Origin: CAZGSG01 sp964528095
Lineage (GTDB): Bacteria > Bacteroidota > Bacteroidia > Chitinophagales > Chitinophagaceae
Length of the DNA stretch: 17,364 nt
Assembly: GCA_964528095.1 (NCBI GenBank)
Contig: CAZGSG010000111.1
Span: 1-17,364 of the forward strand
Direction of reading: 5' to 3'
The notes under the pieces were generated by a model, which was given only the letters and a program-made list of their open reading frames with translations, was not told the origin of the DNA and searched no databases. Numbering within the stretch: the stretch's first letter is position 1; every line of letters starts with the position of its first letter. The position numbers were made by a program, and so were the translations under genes. Positions 8,084-15,370 of the stretch are shown in pieces.

Positions 8084-9898
8084 CTAAGAAGAACTTTCAC
8101 CGGCTTTAGTGAAATAGGAGCGTATCATTGTTGCTTTCGCTTTTCCAATATGTACCGCGAGCTCTTCAATACTTTTTTCCCGTATGTTGTTCACCGATCT
8201 AAACTCTTTTAATAACTGATCGGCTGTGGCCTTGCCTATACCTGGTATATCTTCCAGTTCATTTTTGAAAGTACCCTTACTTCTTTTATTTCGGTGAAAA
8301 CTAATACCAAACCGGTGCACCTCATCGCGTATGCGCCTGATGAGTTTCAGCGATTCACTATTGTAAGGCAGTTTTACCGATTCCTTATCACCGGAAAAAA
8401 AGATCTCTTCTTCATTTTTGGCCAAACCCACGAGCGTGGTCCTTCCCTCCAGGTTCAATTCCTGTATGGCTTCAATAGCGGAGCTTAGCTGCCCTTTACC
8501 GCCATCTATGATCACAAGATGGGGAAATGGCTGATCTTCCTCCTGAAGGCGCTTATAACGCCTGTATACGGCTTCTTTCATGGAAGCAAAATCATTGATC
8601 CCCTGTACGGTCTTTACATTAAAATGGCGATAGTCTTTTTTACTCGGCTCCCCGTTCTTGAAACAGACCATTGCCGATACCGGGTAACTTCCCTGGAAAT
8701 TGGAGTTGTCAAAACATTCAATGTGGAGTGGAAGAGTAGGTAACTGCAGATCTTTTTCCAGTTGCTCCAGCACTTTTATTTTATCCGTATTCTTTGAAAG
8801 TTTGAGCCGCTCTTTATTTTTCAGTTCTTCTATGAAATAATTGGTATTCTTTTCCGAAAGCTCCAGCAGCTTTTTTTTGTCGCCTCCTTTTGGGATGGTG
8901 ATCACCACACCCGGCTCGGGGTACTCTACCGGGAAGGGAACGATGATCTCTTTTGCGTCAGAATTAAAGGTTGTTCGCAGTTGTCCTATCGAAAAACTCA
9001 GGATCTCTTCCGGCGTTTCATCCAGGTGGGTCTCCGCCTTCGTGGTCTGTGTTTGAACGATGGTGCCATTGCGGAACATCAGGTAATTGATAAATGCGAT
9101 GTTCCTGTCTTTTAACAGGGAGAATACATCCACATCATCCAGCCGCACATTGGCGATCACTGATTTGGCCTGGTAATTTTCGAGATAGTCTATTTTCTTG
9201 CGTGCAAGCTCCGCTTTCTCAAATGCCAGCTCAGCGGCATATGTTTTCATGTCTTCCTTAAAATGCCGGATAACGGCGGAAAGATTACCCTTGAGCAGGT
9301 TTTTCAGTTGTACAAGGTTCTCGTGGTATTCAGTAGTGTCCTGTAATCCTTCACAGGGGCCTTTGCAGTTGCCCAGATGATATTCGAGGCAGACCTTGAA
9401 TTTTTTCTGCTGGATATTTTTTTCAGTCAGGTTCAGCGTGCAGGTACGCAGGGGGATAGCCTGTTTGGTAAACTCGAGTAACTCCCTTACTCTTTTTACA
9501 GAAGTGAATGGCCCGAGATAATCGGATCCGTCATCTATCACGCGACGGGTCAGGAATACCCTGGGAAAAGGCTCATTCTTTATGACAATGAATGGATAAC
9601 TTTTATCATCCTTTAAATTGATATTGAATAAGGGCTGGTATTGTTTGATCAGCGAATTTTCAAGCAGGAAAGCATCCTGTTCAGAATTTACGATCGTGAA
9701 CTCGATATGGTGAATACGACGAACAAGCTCATGCGTTTTATAATTGGTATAGGTTTTATTAAAATAAGAGCTGACACGTTTCCGTATATTTTTTGCCTTG
9801 CCTACATACAATAATTCATTGCCCGCATTATAATATTTATAAATACCTGGTTCCTGGGGAATTCCTTTAGCAATATGTTGAAATTCTTCCTGTGTCAT
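8084..9898 (-). CDS. uvrC: UvrABC excinuclease subunit C
   Basis: UvrC makes the dual incisions 3' and 5' of a lesion in nucleotide excision repair after UvrA and UvrB have located the damage. The 604-residue product has the full family architecture. An N-terminal GIY-YIG nuclease has GIY at residues 18-20, YVG at 31-33, Arg40 and Glu80. Four cysteines (153, 170, 178, 182) match the iron-sulfur ligand pattern. A UVR/UvrB-binding helix pair lies near residues 205-245. The C-terminal RNase H-like endonuclease contains IECFDNSNFQG, VIIDGGKGQL and FHRNKRSKG, and a tandem helix-hairpin-helix closes the protein (LEDIPGIGKATADQLLKEF). The ATG at 9898 gives MTQEEFQHIAKGIPQEPGIY and overlaps the TGA of the upstream lipoprotein gene by four bases (ATGA), so translation is probably coupled. 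An ATG at 9919 would lie inside the lipoprotein gene. Confidence 0.96.
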   Translation of the reverse strand: MTQEEFQHIAKGIPQEPGIYKYYNAGNELLYVGKAKNIRKRVSSYFNKTYTNYKTHELVRRIHHIEFTIVNSEQDAFLLENSLIKQYQPLFNINLKDDKSYPFIVIKNEPFPRVFLTRRVIDDGSDYLGPFTSVKRVRELLEFTKQAIPLRTCTLNLTEKNIQQKKFKVCLEYHLGNCKGPCEGLQDTTEYHENLVQLKNLLKGNLSAVIRHFKEDMKTYAAELAFEKAELARKKIDYLENYQAKSVIANVRLDDVDVFSLLKDRNIAFINYLMFRNGTIVQTQTTKAETHLDETPEEILSFSIGQLRTTFNSDAKEIIVPFPVEYPEPGVVITIPKGGDKKKLLELSEKNTNYFIEELKNKERLKLSKNTDKIKVLEQLEKDLQLPTLPLHIECFDNSNFQGSYPVSAMVCFKNGEPSKKDYRHFNVKTVQGINDFASMKEAVYRRYKRLQEEDQPFPHLVIIDGGKGQLSSAIEAIQELNLEGRTTLVGLAKNEEEIFFSGDKESVKLPYNSESLKLIRRIRDEVHRFGISFHRNKRSKGTFKNELEDIPGIGKATADQLLKEFRSVNNIREKSIEELAVHIGKAKATMIRSYFTKAGESSS

Positions 9899-10476
9899 TG
9901 AGCTCCATCCATGTTCCATAACACCCGGAGAGTAGAAATAGTTTCCGGTTTGCCGGGTAGCTGTTTTTTTGTGGTGACCTGGAAACTTTTATCTGTTTGC
10001 CATAACATATTTTTTTCCACGGAACTATCCTTGTTACTCTTTGCCCAGTTGATGATAATGGTGGTGACCTTATCGCCTTGTGCGCTTACCAGCACTTCCT
10101 GTCGCTGTATCTCTTCCTTCATAGGATCTACCGGTGTGTAAATAAGCATCCCTTTATTAAGGGTTTCGTCAAACTTTTTGTCTTCTGTATAATGTCCGTC
10201 AAATGCAGCGCTGGAGATATCGGGAATACTGAGAAAATCCTTTGCGGCCTCTCTGAACTGTTCTCTTGGAATATATACGGTGTCTCCTGCCAGTGTGTCC
10301 AGCGCGGTTACTTTGTATATCACATACATTGAGGTGTCAATAGCGGCAATCTGGCTTTTGATATAAGATAGCACAGGAAAATTCTGGTCCTTCCCCGGGC
10401 CGGTTTTCTTTTTTTCTTTACAACTAAAAAGCAGCAGGGGCACTGCCATGAAAAAAAGTATATTTTTTTTATCCAT
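9895..10476 (-). CDS. Predicted lipoprotein of unknown function upstream of uvrC
   Basis: I do not recognise this family. The 193-residue product has a lipoprotein signal peptide (KKNILFFMAVPLLLFSC) with lipobox LFSC at residues 16-19. A lysine-rich stretch follows the cysteine (KEKKKTGPGK). The mature part looks like a mixed alpha/beta domain with alternating hydrophobic patterns, such as DTSMYVIYKVTALDTLAGDT and VTTIIINWAKSN, and shows no catalytic motif. The reading frame ends 4 bases inside uvrC (TGA within ATGA), so it is in an operon with uvrC. A -7-like TAATTTTA lies on the - strand at 10514-10507, without a clear -33 partner. A membrane lipoprotein coupled to a DNA-repair nuclease has no obvious functional link and may be only a transcriptional arrangement. 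Confidence 0.8.
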   Translation of the reverse strand: MDKKNILFFMAVPLLLFSCKEKKKTGPGKDQNFPVLSYIKSQIAAIDTSMYVIYKVTALDTLAGDTVYIPREQFREAAKDFLSIPDISSAAFDGHYTEDKKFDETLNKGMLIYTPVDPMKEEIQRQEVLVSAQGDKVTTIIINWAKSNKDSSVEKNMLWQTDKSFQVTTKKQLPGKPETISTLRVLWNMDGAQ

Positions 10477-10545
10477 TGGATGTAGATCTGTTTATAAAAT
10501 GCAGATTAAAATTAATAGAAAAGAAAACAGGAACGTAATAAAAGC

Positions 10546-10575
10546 AAAATCCCGGACAAAGAAGCCGGGATTTTT
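10546..10575 (-). terminator. Terminator downstream of the sigma/beta-barrel operon
   Basis: AAAATCCCGG (10546-10555) and CCGGGATTTT (10565-10574) form a perfect 10-bp stem with a 9-base loop. On the - strand the hairpin is followed by TTTTGCTTTTATT, and on the + strand by a short T-tract, so it may work both ways. It lies just past the barrel-protein stop codon (10597) and separates that operon from the lipoprotein-uvrC pair. Confidence 0.75.
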
Positions 10576-10596
10576 ATAGAAGCAATTAGCCTTGAT

Positions 10597-11985
10597 CTAG
10601 TGGTTGTTCAGCGTAACGCCGATCTTCAAGCCAAAGTCGAACAGGTTTTCCCTAACGGGGTATTGATTTTGAAAGCTTGAAAGCAACTGGTAGCGAACCT
10701 GTGGTCCGACCTGCCATTGTGTTTTGCCTGTTTTGTAGTTAATAAAGGTTTCAAAACTCGTGTTCACATTTACGTGGCGGATGAGTGAAGGCACTTCCGC
10801 ATAATTTTTATAATCTGTAGAAATAAGATAAGCCCTGTCGCTAAGAATATAAGTAGGTTGTACTGTACCTGCGATTCCAACAGATGTATTTTTATTGCCA
10901 AATAGTTTTACTTCAGCACCTATCGGTACAGATACAGTCAGGTAAAAATTCTTGAGCCAGTCAGCTTTATAACCATTCTTTGTCCGGTAGTAAGTCCATG
11001 CGGTTGTGGTGCCAGCCGCACCGGTCAGGTCGATATTGGCCAGCTCACCCCTGTATGCGAATGCTTTAATATCATACCGCCGTATATTGAACTGGATGCC
11101 TGTCCGGAAGTTAATCGTTTTTGATACCGGGTATCTTGCTGTCAAACCTATCTCCAGGCCCATATCAGGCTTGTGGGTAACCGCGTTATTGACTGTTTCT
11201 GTTGGCGAAGTAGAGAACGGATAGCTGCCTGGTGCAACAAAATCCTGGTAGTATTTATTTTCACTCAGCTTACGATAGCTCACAGTTGGTGAAAAAAACA
11301 ATTGCCAGCTGAGCTTTTTGCCGCTACGTTTTATTTGGAATTCGTTTGTTACGCTTTCAATGGTTAATGGCGCTTCCTGCGCATTGCGCGGCTGGGTAAC
11401 CTGGCTCTTTTGTTTTGACTCATTTACCAGCAATAAATCATTTACAGGTGAAACAGGCGCCCCGGGCGTGTTGAACTTATTCTTGTCGATATAGGACGAA
11501 GAAGGGAAAAATTGTTTTTTATCAGCGATGATCTTAAGGTCCTTACCGGCAACCGCCAATGTATGCGCGATAGCCATTTCCGGAATATTCATGCGGGTGG
11601 TCGTCTCTGTATCTGCCGGTGTAGCCAGGTTGTTATTCTCCTTTTTTTGTTCAGGATGTTCCGGGTTATTAGGCAGATCGAAAGAGATCACCTGCTGAAG
11701 ATCTTCTACTGAAGTTGTGCTGGCAGGCTGCGGTGTTTTTTCTATATGAAGGGCTGAAACAATATTGTGTTTTTTGGAAACAGGATAACTCATCATTACC
11801 CAGGTAACGGCGGTAACGGTGGTTAATAATAATACGGCAAGACCGGCTCCGTACCATCTTCTGCGGGTATGTAAGGCATTGTGAACATTCTTCCATACTT
11901 TTTCTGACGGAAACATCCTGTATTGGTCCGCATGCTGTTGAACGAAATGCTCAAACTCCTCCCTCTTGTTAAAATTACTCTCCAT
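10597..11985 (-). CDS. Putative dual membrane-spanning anti-sigma factor (Dma-like)
   Basis: This 462-residue protein has an unusual layout. Residues 1-44 are soluble and charged (FEHFVQQHADQYRMFPSEKVW, ending in RRRW). Residues 45-66 form one hydrophobic helix. Residues 67-224 form a Pro/Asn/Gln/Thr-rich, probably disordered linker. Residues 225-462 show alternating hydrophobic strands typical of a small outer-membrane beta-barrel (LSWQLFFSPTVSYRKL, MGLEIGLTARYPVS, FRTGIQFNIRRYDIKAF, WQVGPQVRYQLLSSF, FGLKIGVTL). There is no cleavable signal peptide. The layout means one chain could have a cytoplasmic N-terminus, cross the inner membrane and insert its barrel in the outer membrane, as described for Dma1-type anti-sigma factors of Bacteroides thetaiotaomicron. 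The ECF sigma gene ends 27 bases upstream on the same strand, as expected for a cognate pair. The anti-sigma role is inferred from layout and position. A plain outer-membrane-beta-barrel (PF13568-like) protein is the alternative. Confidence 0.75.
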   Translation of the reverse strand: MESNFNKREEFEHFVQQHADQYRMFPSEKVWKNVHNALHTRRRWYGAGLAVLLLTTVTAVTWVMMSYPVSKKHNIVSALHIEKTPQPASTTSVEDLQQVISFDLPNNPEHPEQKKENNNLATPADTETTTRMNIPEMAIAHTLAVAGKDLKIIADKKQFFPSSSYIDKNKFNTPGAPVSPVNDLLLVNESKQKSQVTQPRNAQEAPLTIESVTNEFQIKRSGKKLSWQLFFSPTVSYRKLSENKYYQDFVAPGSYPFSTSPTETVNNAVTHKPDMGLEIGLTARYPVSKTINFRTGIQFNIRRYDIKAFAYRGELANIDLTGAAGTTTAWTYYRTKNGYKADWLKNFYLTVSVPIGAEVKLFGNKNTSVGIAGTVQPTYILSDRAYLISTDYKNYAEVPSLIRHVNVNTSFETFINYKTGKTQWQVGPQVRYQLLSSFQNQYPVRENLFDFGLKIGVTLNNH

Positions 11986-12012
11986 AACCAGTTGATAATT
12001 TAGGGTACAACG

Positions 12013-12594
12013 TCATCGCTGGTTGACTGCTACAAGCCAGTCAATATCTTGTTTTGGTTTCTGCATGATCTTTTTTCTTATCAGTATATCTTCCAGCATC
12101 GCTTTTGCTCTCGTATACTGACTCCTGCTCGTACTTTCCTCAATATCCAGCATCATCGCTATTTCCCTGTGACTATATCCTTCAACTGCGTACAGGTTGA
12201 GCACTGTTCTGTAACCAATCGGTAGTAAACGGATACACTCAACAACCTGTTTTGCCTGTACAATAGCAGGCACACTATCCTCTCTCACCTGAATACCTGT
12301 AGCATGGATGATGTCCACACTTTCGTTGAACTTCTTATTCTTTTTAAGAATATTGATACAGGTATGAACAATGATACGCCTAACCCATCCTTCAAATGCA
12401 CCCCGGTTTTCGAAAGTATGTATTTGCAAAAAAACCTTGATAAAACCTTCCTGCAACATATCCTCCGCATCTTCCCGGTTATGAGCGTACCTGTAACAAA
12501 CGGTTAGCATTTTAGAGCTATACCTATTGTACAGTTCCCGCTGCGCGGTAGCATCATTATTCAAACAACCTTTTAAAAGGGCTTCTTCGGTCAT
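12013..12594 (-). CDS. ECF-type RNA polymerase sigma factor
   Basis: This is a sigma-70 family factor of the extracytoplasmic-function group, which redirects RNA polymerase to a small set of promoters once released from its anti-sigma factor. The 193-residue product has region 2 at about residues 23-90, including EDAEDMLQEGFIKVF and FEGWVRRIIVHTCIN. Region 4 lies at about 110-165, with IRLLPIGYRTVLNLYAVEGY followed by the helix-turn-helix SHREIAMMLDIEESTSRSQYTRAKAML. Regions 1.1 and 3 are absent, as usual for ECF factors. The ATG at 12594 gives the common opening MTEEALLKGCLNNDATAQRELY, and a TTG at 12627 would add 11 residues. The barrel protein downstream is the likely partner. The gap of 89 bases from the haem-binding gene contains no clear terminator or promoter, so readthrough from gpmI is possible. 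The target promoters cannot be read from this window. Confidence 0.93.
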   Translation of the reverse strand: MTEEALLKGCLNNDATAQRELYNRYSSKMLTVCYRYAHNREDAEDMLQEGFIKVFLQIHTFENRGAFEGWVRRIIVHTCINILKKNKKFNESVDIIHATGIQVREDSVPAIVQAKQVVECIRLLPIGYRTVLNLYAVEGYSHREIAMMLDIEESTSRSQYTRAKAMLEDILIRKKIMQKPKQDIDWLVAVNQR

Positions 12595-12683
12595 TAAATC
12601 CCGTTTGGTTGCCTGTAATTTAGACAATTTTTGTTTACAAATGCTGCACGGGATAGTAAATTTGGTTGTATAATCAAGTGGTT

Positions 12684-13175
12684 TTACGGTCTTTTTTTCC
12701 GTTCGAGGCTATCCAGGGGATAAATAGCCTTCATACTGTCCCGTAATGCATCAGCCCATTTCACCAGGCCGGCTTTTTCTTCTGTGCTGAGTATTGCGTC
12801 TTTGTGCATCCAGGTATAAGATTGCAGGGGCATTTTATTTTCCTGAACCTGCTCTGCGATCTCTTCGAGTTTATGGTATTGATAACGGAGGCTTTTATGC
12901 GTAAACTCATCCAGGTTCAGTTCTTTTTTCCCATCCCTGATATGATCATCCATCCACCAGTCAACCGGCTGAAGGCGGGAATACCAGGGATACCGGGTAT
13001 TATTGCTGTGACAGTCGAGACAGGCTTTTTCGAGGATCGTTCTTACATTTTCAGGCACTATATGGCGGCTGCCGATATAATTTGGCTGAGCACCGGCTGC
13101 CTGGTTTTTGGGAGGGTGTATGAACTGGATAACGATCAATGCCAGCAATAAGAAAAGAAAAATCTTTTTTATCAT
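12684..13175 (-). CDS. Membrane-anchored haem-binding domain protein (Haem_bd family)
   Basis: This 163-residue protein resembles the Bacteroidota haem-binding domain family (Pfam Haem_bd). An N-terminal hydrophobic segment (residues 3-20) acts as a signal anchor, putting the rest in the periplasm. A c-type haem motif CLDCH occupies residues 52-56 in the typical context VRTILEKACLDCHSNNTRYPWY, followed by RLQPVDWWMDDHIRDGKKELN and NKMPLQSYTWMHKDA. The second block offers possible methionine or histidine distal ligands. The gene lies 21 bases after gpmI on the same strand, so the two are probably cotranscribed. The electron-transfer or sensing role is unknown. The haem motif is directly visible, and the family name is from memory of the pattern. 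Confidence 0.88.
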   Translation of the reverse strand: MIKKIFLFLLLALIVIQFIHPPKNQAAGAQPNYIGSRHIVPENVRTILEKACLDCHSNNTRYPWYSRLQPVDWWMDDHIRDGKKELNLDEFTHKSLRYQYHKLEEIAEQVQENKMPLQSYTWMHKDAILSTEEKAGLVKWADALRDSMKAIYPLDSLERKKRP

Positions 13176-13196
13176 CGGAGTTCTTTTTAGTGGTTA

Positions 13197-14726
13197 CTAT
13201 TTTTCCAGCAATACATTGCCGGTCATCTGTGGCGGAATGGGCAATCCCATCATGGTAAGGATCGTGGGGGCAATATCACCAAGTTTGCCAGGTTTCACAA
13301 CACCTTTCCATTCTTTATCAATAACGAATAAGGGCACCAGGTTCAATGTATGCGCCGTATTGGGAGAGCCGTCAGCATTTATCATATAATCCGAATTGCC
13401 ATGATCTGCCGTAAGGAATACTACATAATCATTGGCCAACGCGGCGGTTACTACTTTTTCAACACATTGGTCCACGGTTTCCACCGCTTTGATAGCGGCG
13501 CTCCAGATACCGGTATGCCCGACCATGTCCGCATTCGCATAATTCAAACAAATAAAATCAGCATCCCTGTTGTTGATATGTGGCAATAAAGCATCCGTGA
13601 GCTCAAATGCGCTCATTTCCGGCTGAAGATCATAAGTAGCTACTTTGGGGGAAGGAACCATTATTCTTGTTTCTCCTTCGAAAGGCACTTCCCGGCCACC
13701 ACTAAAAAAGAAACTGACATGGGGATATTTTTCTGTTTCCGCTATACGGATCTGTTTCAGTCCATTCTGTTGCAGGATCTCGCCAATGGTATTTTTAAGA
13801 TCATCATTTTCAAAGATCACATTCACGTGCTGGAATTTGTGATCATACTGGGTCATGGTTGTATAGTTCAATGACAGCTTATGCATACCAAAATCAGGGA
13901 AATCGGTTTGGGTCAGCACTTCTGTTATTTCCCGGCAGCGGTCTGTTCTGAAATTGAAGCAGAACGCAACATCTCCATCCCCGATCGTTGTAAGTGGTTG
14001 TTGACCTTCATTGATTATTACGGTCGGTTTAATGAACTCGTCTGTGATATTGTTTTTATAAGAATTTTCAACGGCTGCTATCGCATCTGTTGCTTTATCT
14101 CCGATGCCATGCACGAGCGCGTCATAGGCCAGTTTTATTCTTTCCCATCGTTTATCACGATCCATTGCATAATATCTGCCGCTAACTGTAGCGATACGGC
14201 CTACCCGCATGTTGAGATGCGCCTGTAACTCTGTGATGAATCCAAGCCCGCTTTTAGGATCACAATCACGGCCATCGGTAAAAGCATGAATAAATACCTC
14301 TTTCAATCCTTCTTTATAACAAACATCAATAATGGCTTTTAAATGATTGATATGTGAATGAACACCACCATTACTCACAAGACCCAACAGGTGAAATGCC
14401 TTGTTAGCAGATTTCGCAAACCGGATTGAAGCCAACAACTGTTCGTTTTTAGCGAACTCACCTTCCCGGATGGCCACATTGATACGTTGCAATTCCTGGT
14501 ATACCACACGTCCTGCTCCTAAATTGAGATGCCCTACTTCTGAATTACCCATTTGTCCATCGGGCAGACCTACTGCTTCTCCGCAGGTAACCAGGGTAGT
14601 ATTCGGGTATTTGGTGTACAGGGAACTTGTAAATGGAGTGCGGGAATGTTGTATTGCGTCAGCCGATGCAACTTTTCCCAGTCCCCAGCCGTCCATGATG
14701 ATCAGAATTGCTCTTTTATGTGACAT
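13197..14726 (-). CDS. gpmI: 2,3-bisphosphoglycerate-independent phosphoglycerate mutase
   Basis: GpmI interconverts 3-phosphoglycerate and 2-phosphoglycerate in glycolysis and gluconeogenesis, using two Mn2+ ions and a phosphoserine intermediate. The 509-residue product is the usual length for the family. The alkaline-phosphatase-superfamily core is visible: IIMDGWGLG with metal ligand Asp12, then MGNSEVGHLNLGAGRVVYQ with the catalytic serine at residue 62, SNGGVHSH, HAFTDGRDCDPKSG, GRYYAMDRDKRW, and near the C-terminus CLNYANADMVGHTG and FLTADHGNSDYM. The ATG at 14726 gives MSHKRAILIIMDGWG. An upstream ATG at 14777 would add 17 unconserved residues in an AT-rich leader. It is transcribed divergently from the DUF4783 gene and leads the haem-binding gene. 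Confidence 0.97.
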   Translation of the reverse strand: MSHKRAILIIMDGWGLGKVASADAIQHSRTPFTSSLYTKYPNTTLVTCGEAVGLPDGQMGNSEVGHLNLGAGRVVYQELQRINVAIREGEFAKNEQLLASIRFAKSANKAFHLLGLVSNGGVHSHINHLKAIIDVCYKEGLKEVFIHAFTDGRDCDPKSGLGFITELQAHLNMRVGRIATVSGRYYAMDRDKRWERIKLAYDALVHGIGDKATDAIAAVENSYKNNITDEFIKPTVIINEGQQPLTTIGDGDVAFCFNFRTDRCREITEVLTQTDFPDFGMHKLSLNYTTMTQYDHKFQHVNVIFENDDLKNTIGEILQQNGLKQIRIAETEKYPHVSFFFSGGREVPFEGETRIMVPSPKVATYDLQPEMSAFELTDALLPHINNRDADFICLNYANADMVGHTGIWSAAIKAVETVDQCVEKVVTAALANDYVVFLTADHGNSDYMINADGSPNTAHTLNLVPLFVIDKEWKGVVKPGKLGDIAPTILTMMGLPIPPQMTGNVLLEK

Positions 14727-14901
14727 TTGGTATTTTATGTTTTTTATAAGTATATATTCATTCTTTATAAGGAACAATGCGGTGTAAAACTACATACGAA
14801 TCAGGTATTTATGGTCTTAAGCTTTAAAAAACGCCGCTTTTTGTTAATTTAGTATCCTGGACTCTTTTGAAGACTGTGGCATATTTTTAGATTAAACACC
14901 T

Positions 14902-15303
14902 ATGAAAAACAATATTATGAAAGCGATTTTTACTTCCCTTATGCTTGTTTCGGTAATGATGCTGTCATCCTTTTCCCAACAAAGTTCGATTGATGGAGTG
15001 ATCGGGGCATTGCGTTCCGGTGATGCCGGCGAGTTATCAAAATATTTTGACGATAATGTAGAGTTGAGCCTGCCTGTTAAAAGCGATAGCTATAGCAAAG
15101 CACAGGCTCAATTGATCCTGAAAGACTTTTTTACCAATAACAGCGTAAAGGGATTTGAGTTAAAACATAAAGGTGATGCACCCGGAGGTAACTACTGTAT
15201 TGGCACCCTGCAAACAAAATCAGGTAATTTTCGTGCGCATGTATTTATGAAATCCAAAGGAAACAAGGAAGTGGTAAAGGAAATACGTTTCCAGTCTATC
15301 TGA
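14902..15303 (+). CDS. DUF4783 family exported protein
   Basis: This small 133-residue protein belongs to the Bacteroidota DUF4783 family, whose function is unknown. The N-terminus is a Sec signal peptide (about residues 1-25, ending LSSFSQ), so the mature protein should be periplasmic or outer-membrane associated. The mature part is an NTF2-like alpha/beta fold by pattern: IDGVIGALRSGDAGELSKYF, then DNVELSLP, SKAQAQLILKDFF, KHKGDAPGGNYCIGTL and a final FRAHVFMKSKG with EIRFQSI. The family is often found beside nadC, as here. Residue Met6 offers a second possible start. A terminator separates it from nadC. Confidence 0.85.
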   Translation: MKNNIMKAIFTSLMLVSVMMLSSFSQQSSIDGVIGALRSGDAGELSKYFDDNVELSLPVKSDSYSKAQAQLILKDFFTNNSVKGFELKHKGDAPGGNYCIGTLQTKSGNFRAHVFMKSKGNKEVVKEIRFQSI

Positions 15304-15325
15304 TAAACAACATTAAAAATAAGCT

Positions 15326-15358
15326 GAAAGCCTTTCTGATAACCGGAAAGGCTTTTCT
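15326..15358 (+). terminator. Terminator between the DUF4783 gene and nadC
   Basis: AAAGCCTTTC at 15327-15336 pairs perfectly with GAAAGGCTTT at 15346-15355, with a 9-base loop, followed by TTCTATTTTT. It starts 23 bases after the DUF4783 stop codon. Confidence 0.75.
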
Positions 15359-15365
15359 ATTTTTG
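15358..15365 (+). promoter_or_regulatory. Possible -7 element for nadC
   Basis: TATTTTTG at 15358-15365 fits TAnnTTTG exactly. It overlaps the T-rich tail of the preceding terminator and ends five bases before the nadC ATG (15371). Used as a promoter, it would give an almost leaderless mRNA. No TTG lies 17-23 bases upstream, so it may instead be only part of the terminator. Confidence 0.3.
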
Positions 15366-15370
15366 CTACC

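Noticed and set aside
10078..10332. 84-codon + strand frame opposite the lipoprotein gene.
   Set aside because: It is a shadow frame. The - strand frame has a lipobox and is coupled to uvrC.
12595..12627. TTG start for the sigma factor, adding 11 residues.
   Set aside because: The ATG at 12594 gives the usual ECF opening, and the extra residues are unconserved in pattern.
14727..14777. Upstream ATG for gpmI, adding 17 residues.
   Set aside because: The extension is AT-rich and places the conserved MDGWG motif too far from the N-terminus. With ATG 14726 the catalytic serine falls at 62 as in characterised enzymes.
14727..14901. Promoters in the divergent gpmI/DUF4783 gap.
   Set aside because: Both genes must have promoters here, but I found no convincing TTG plus TAnnTTTG pair on either strand (best are TAGTTTTA on the - strand and TATTTTTA on the + strand).
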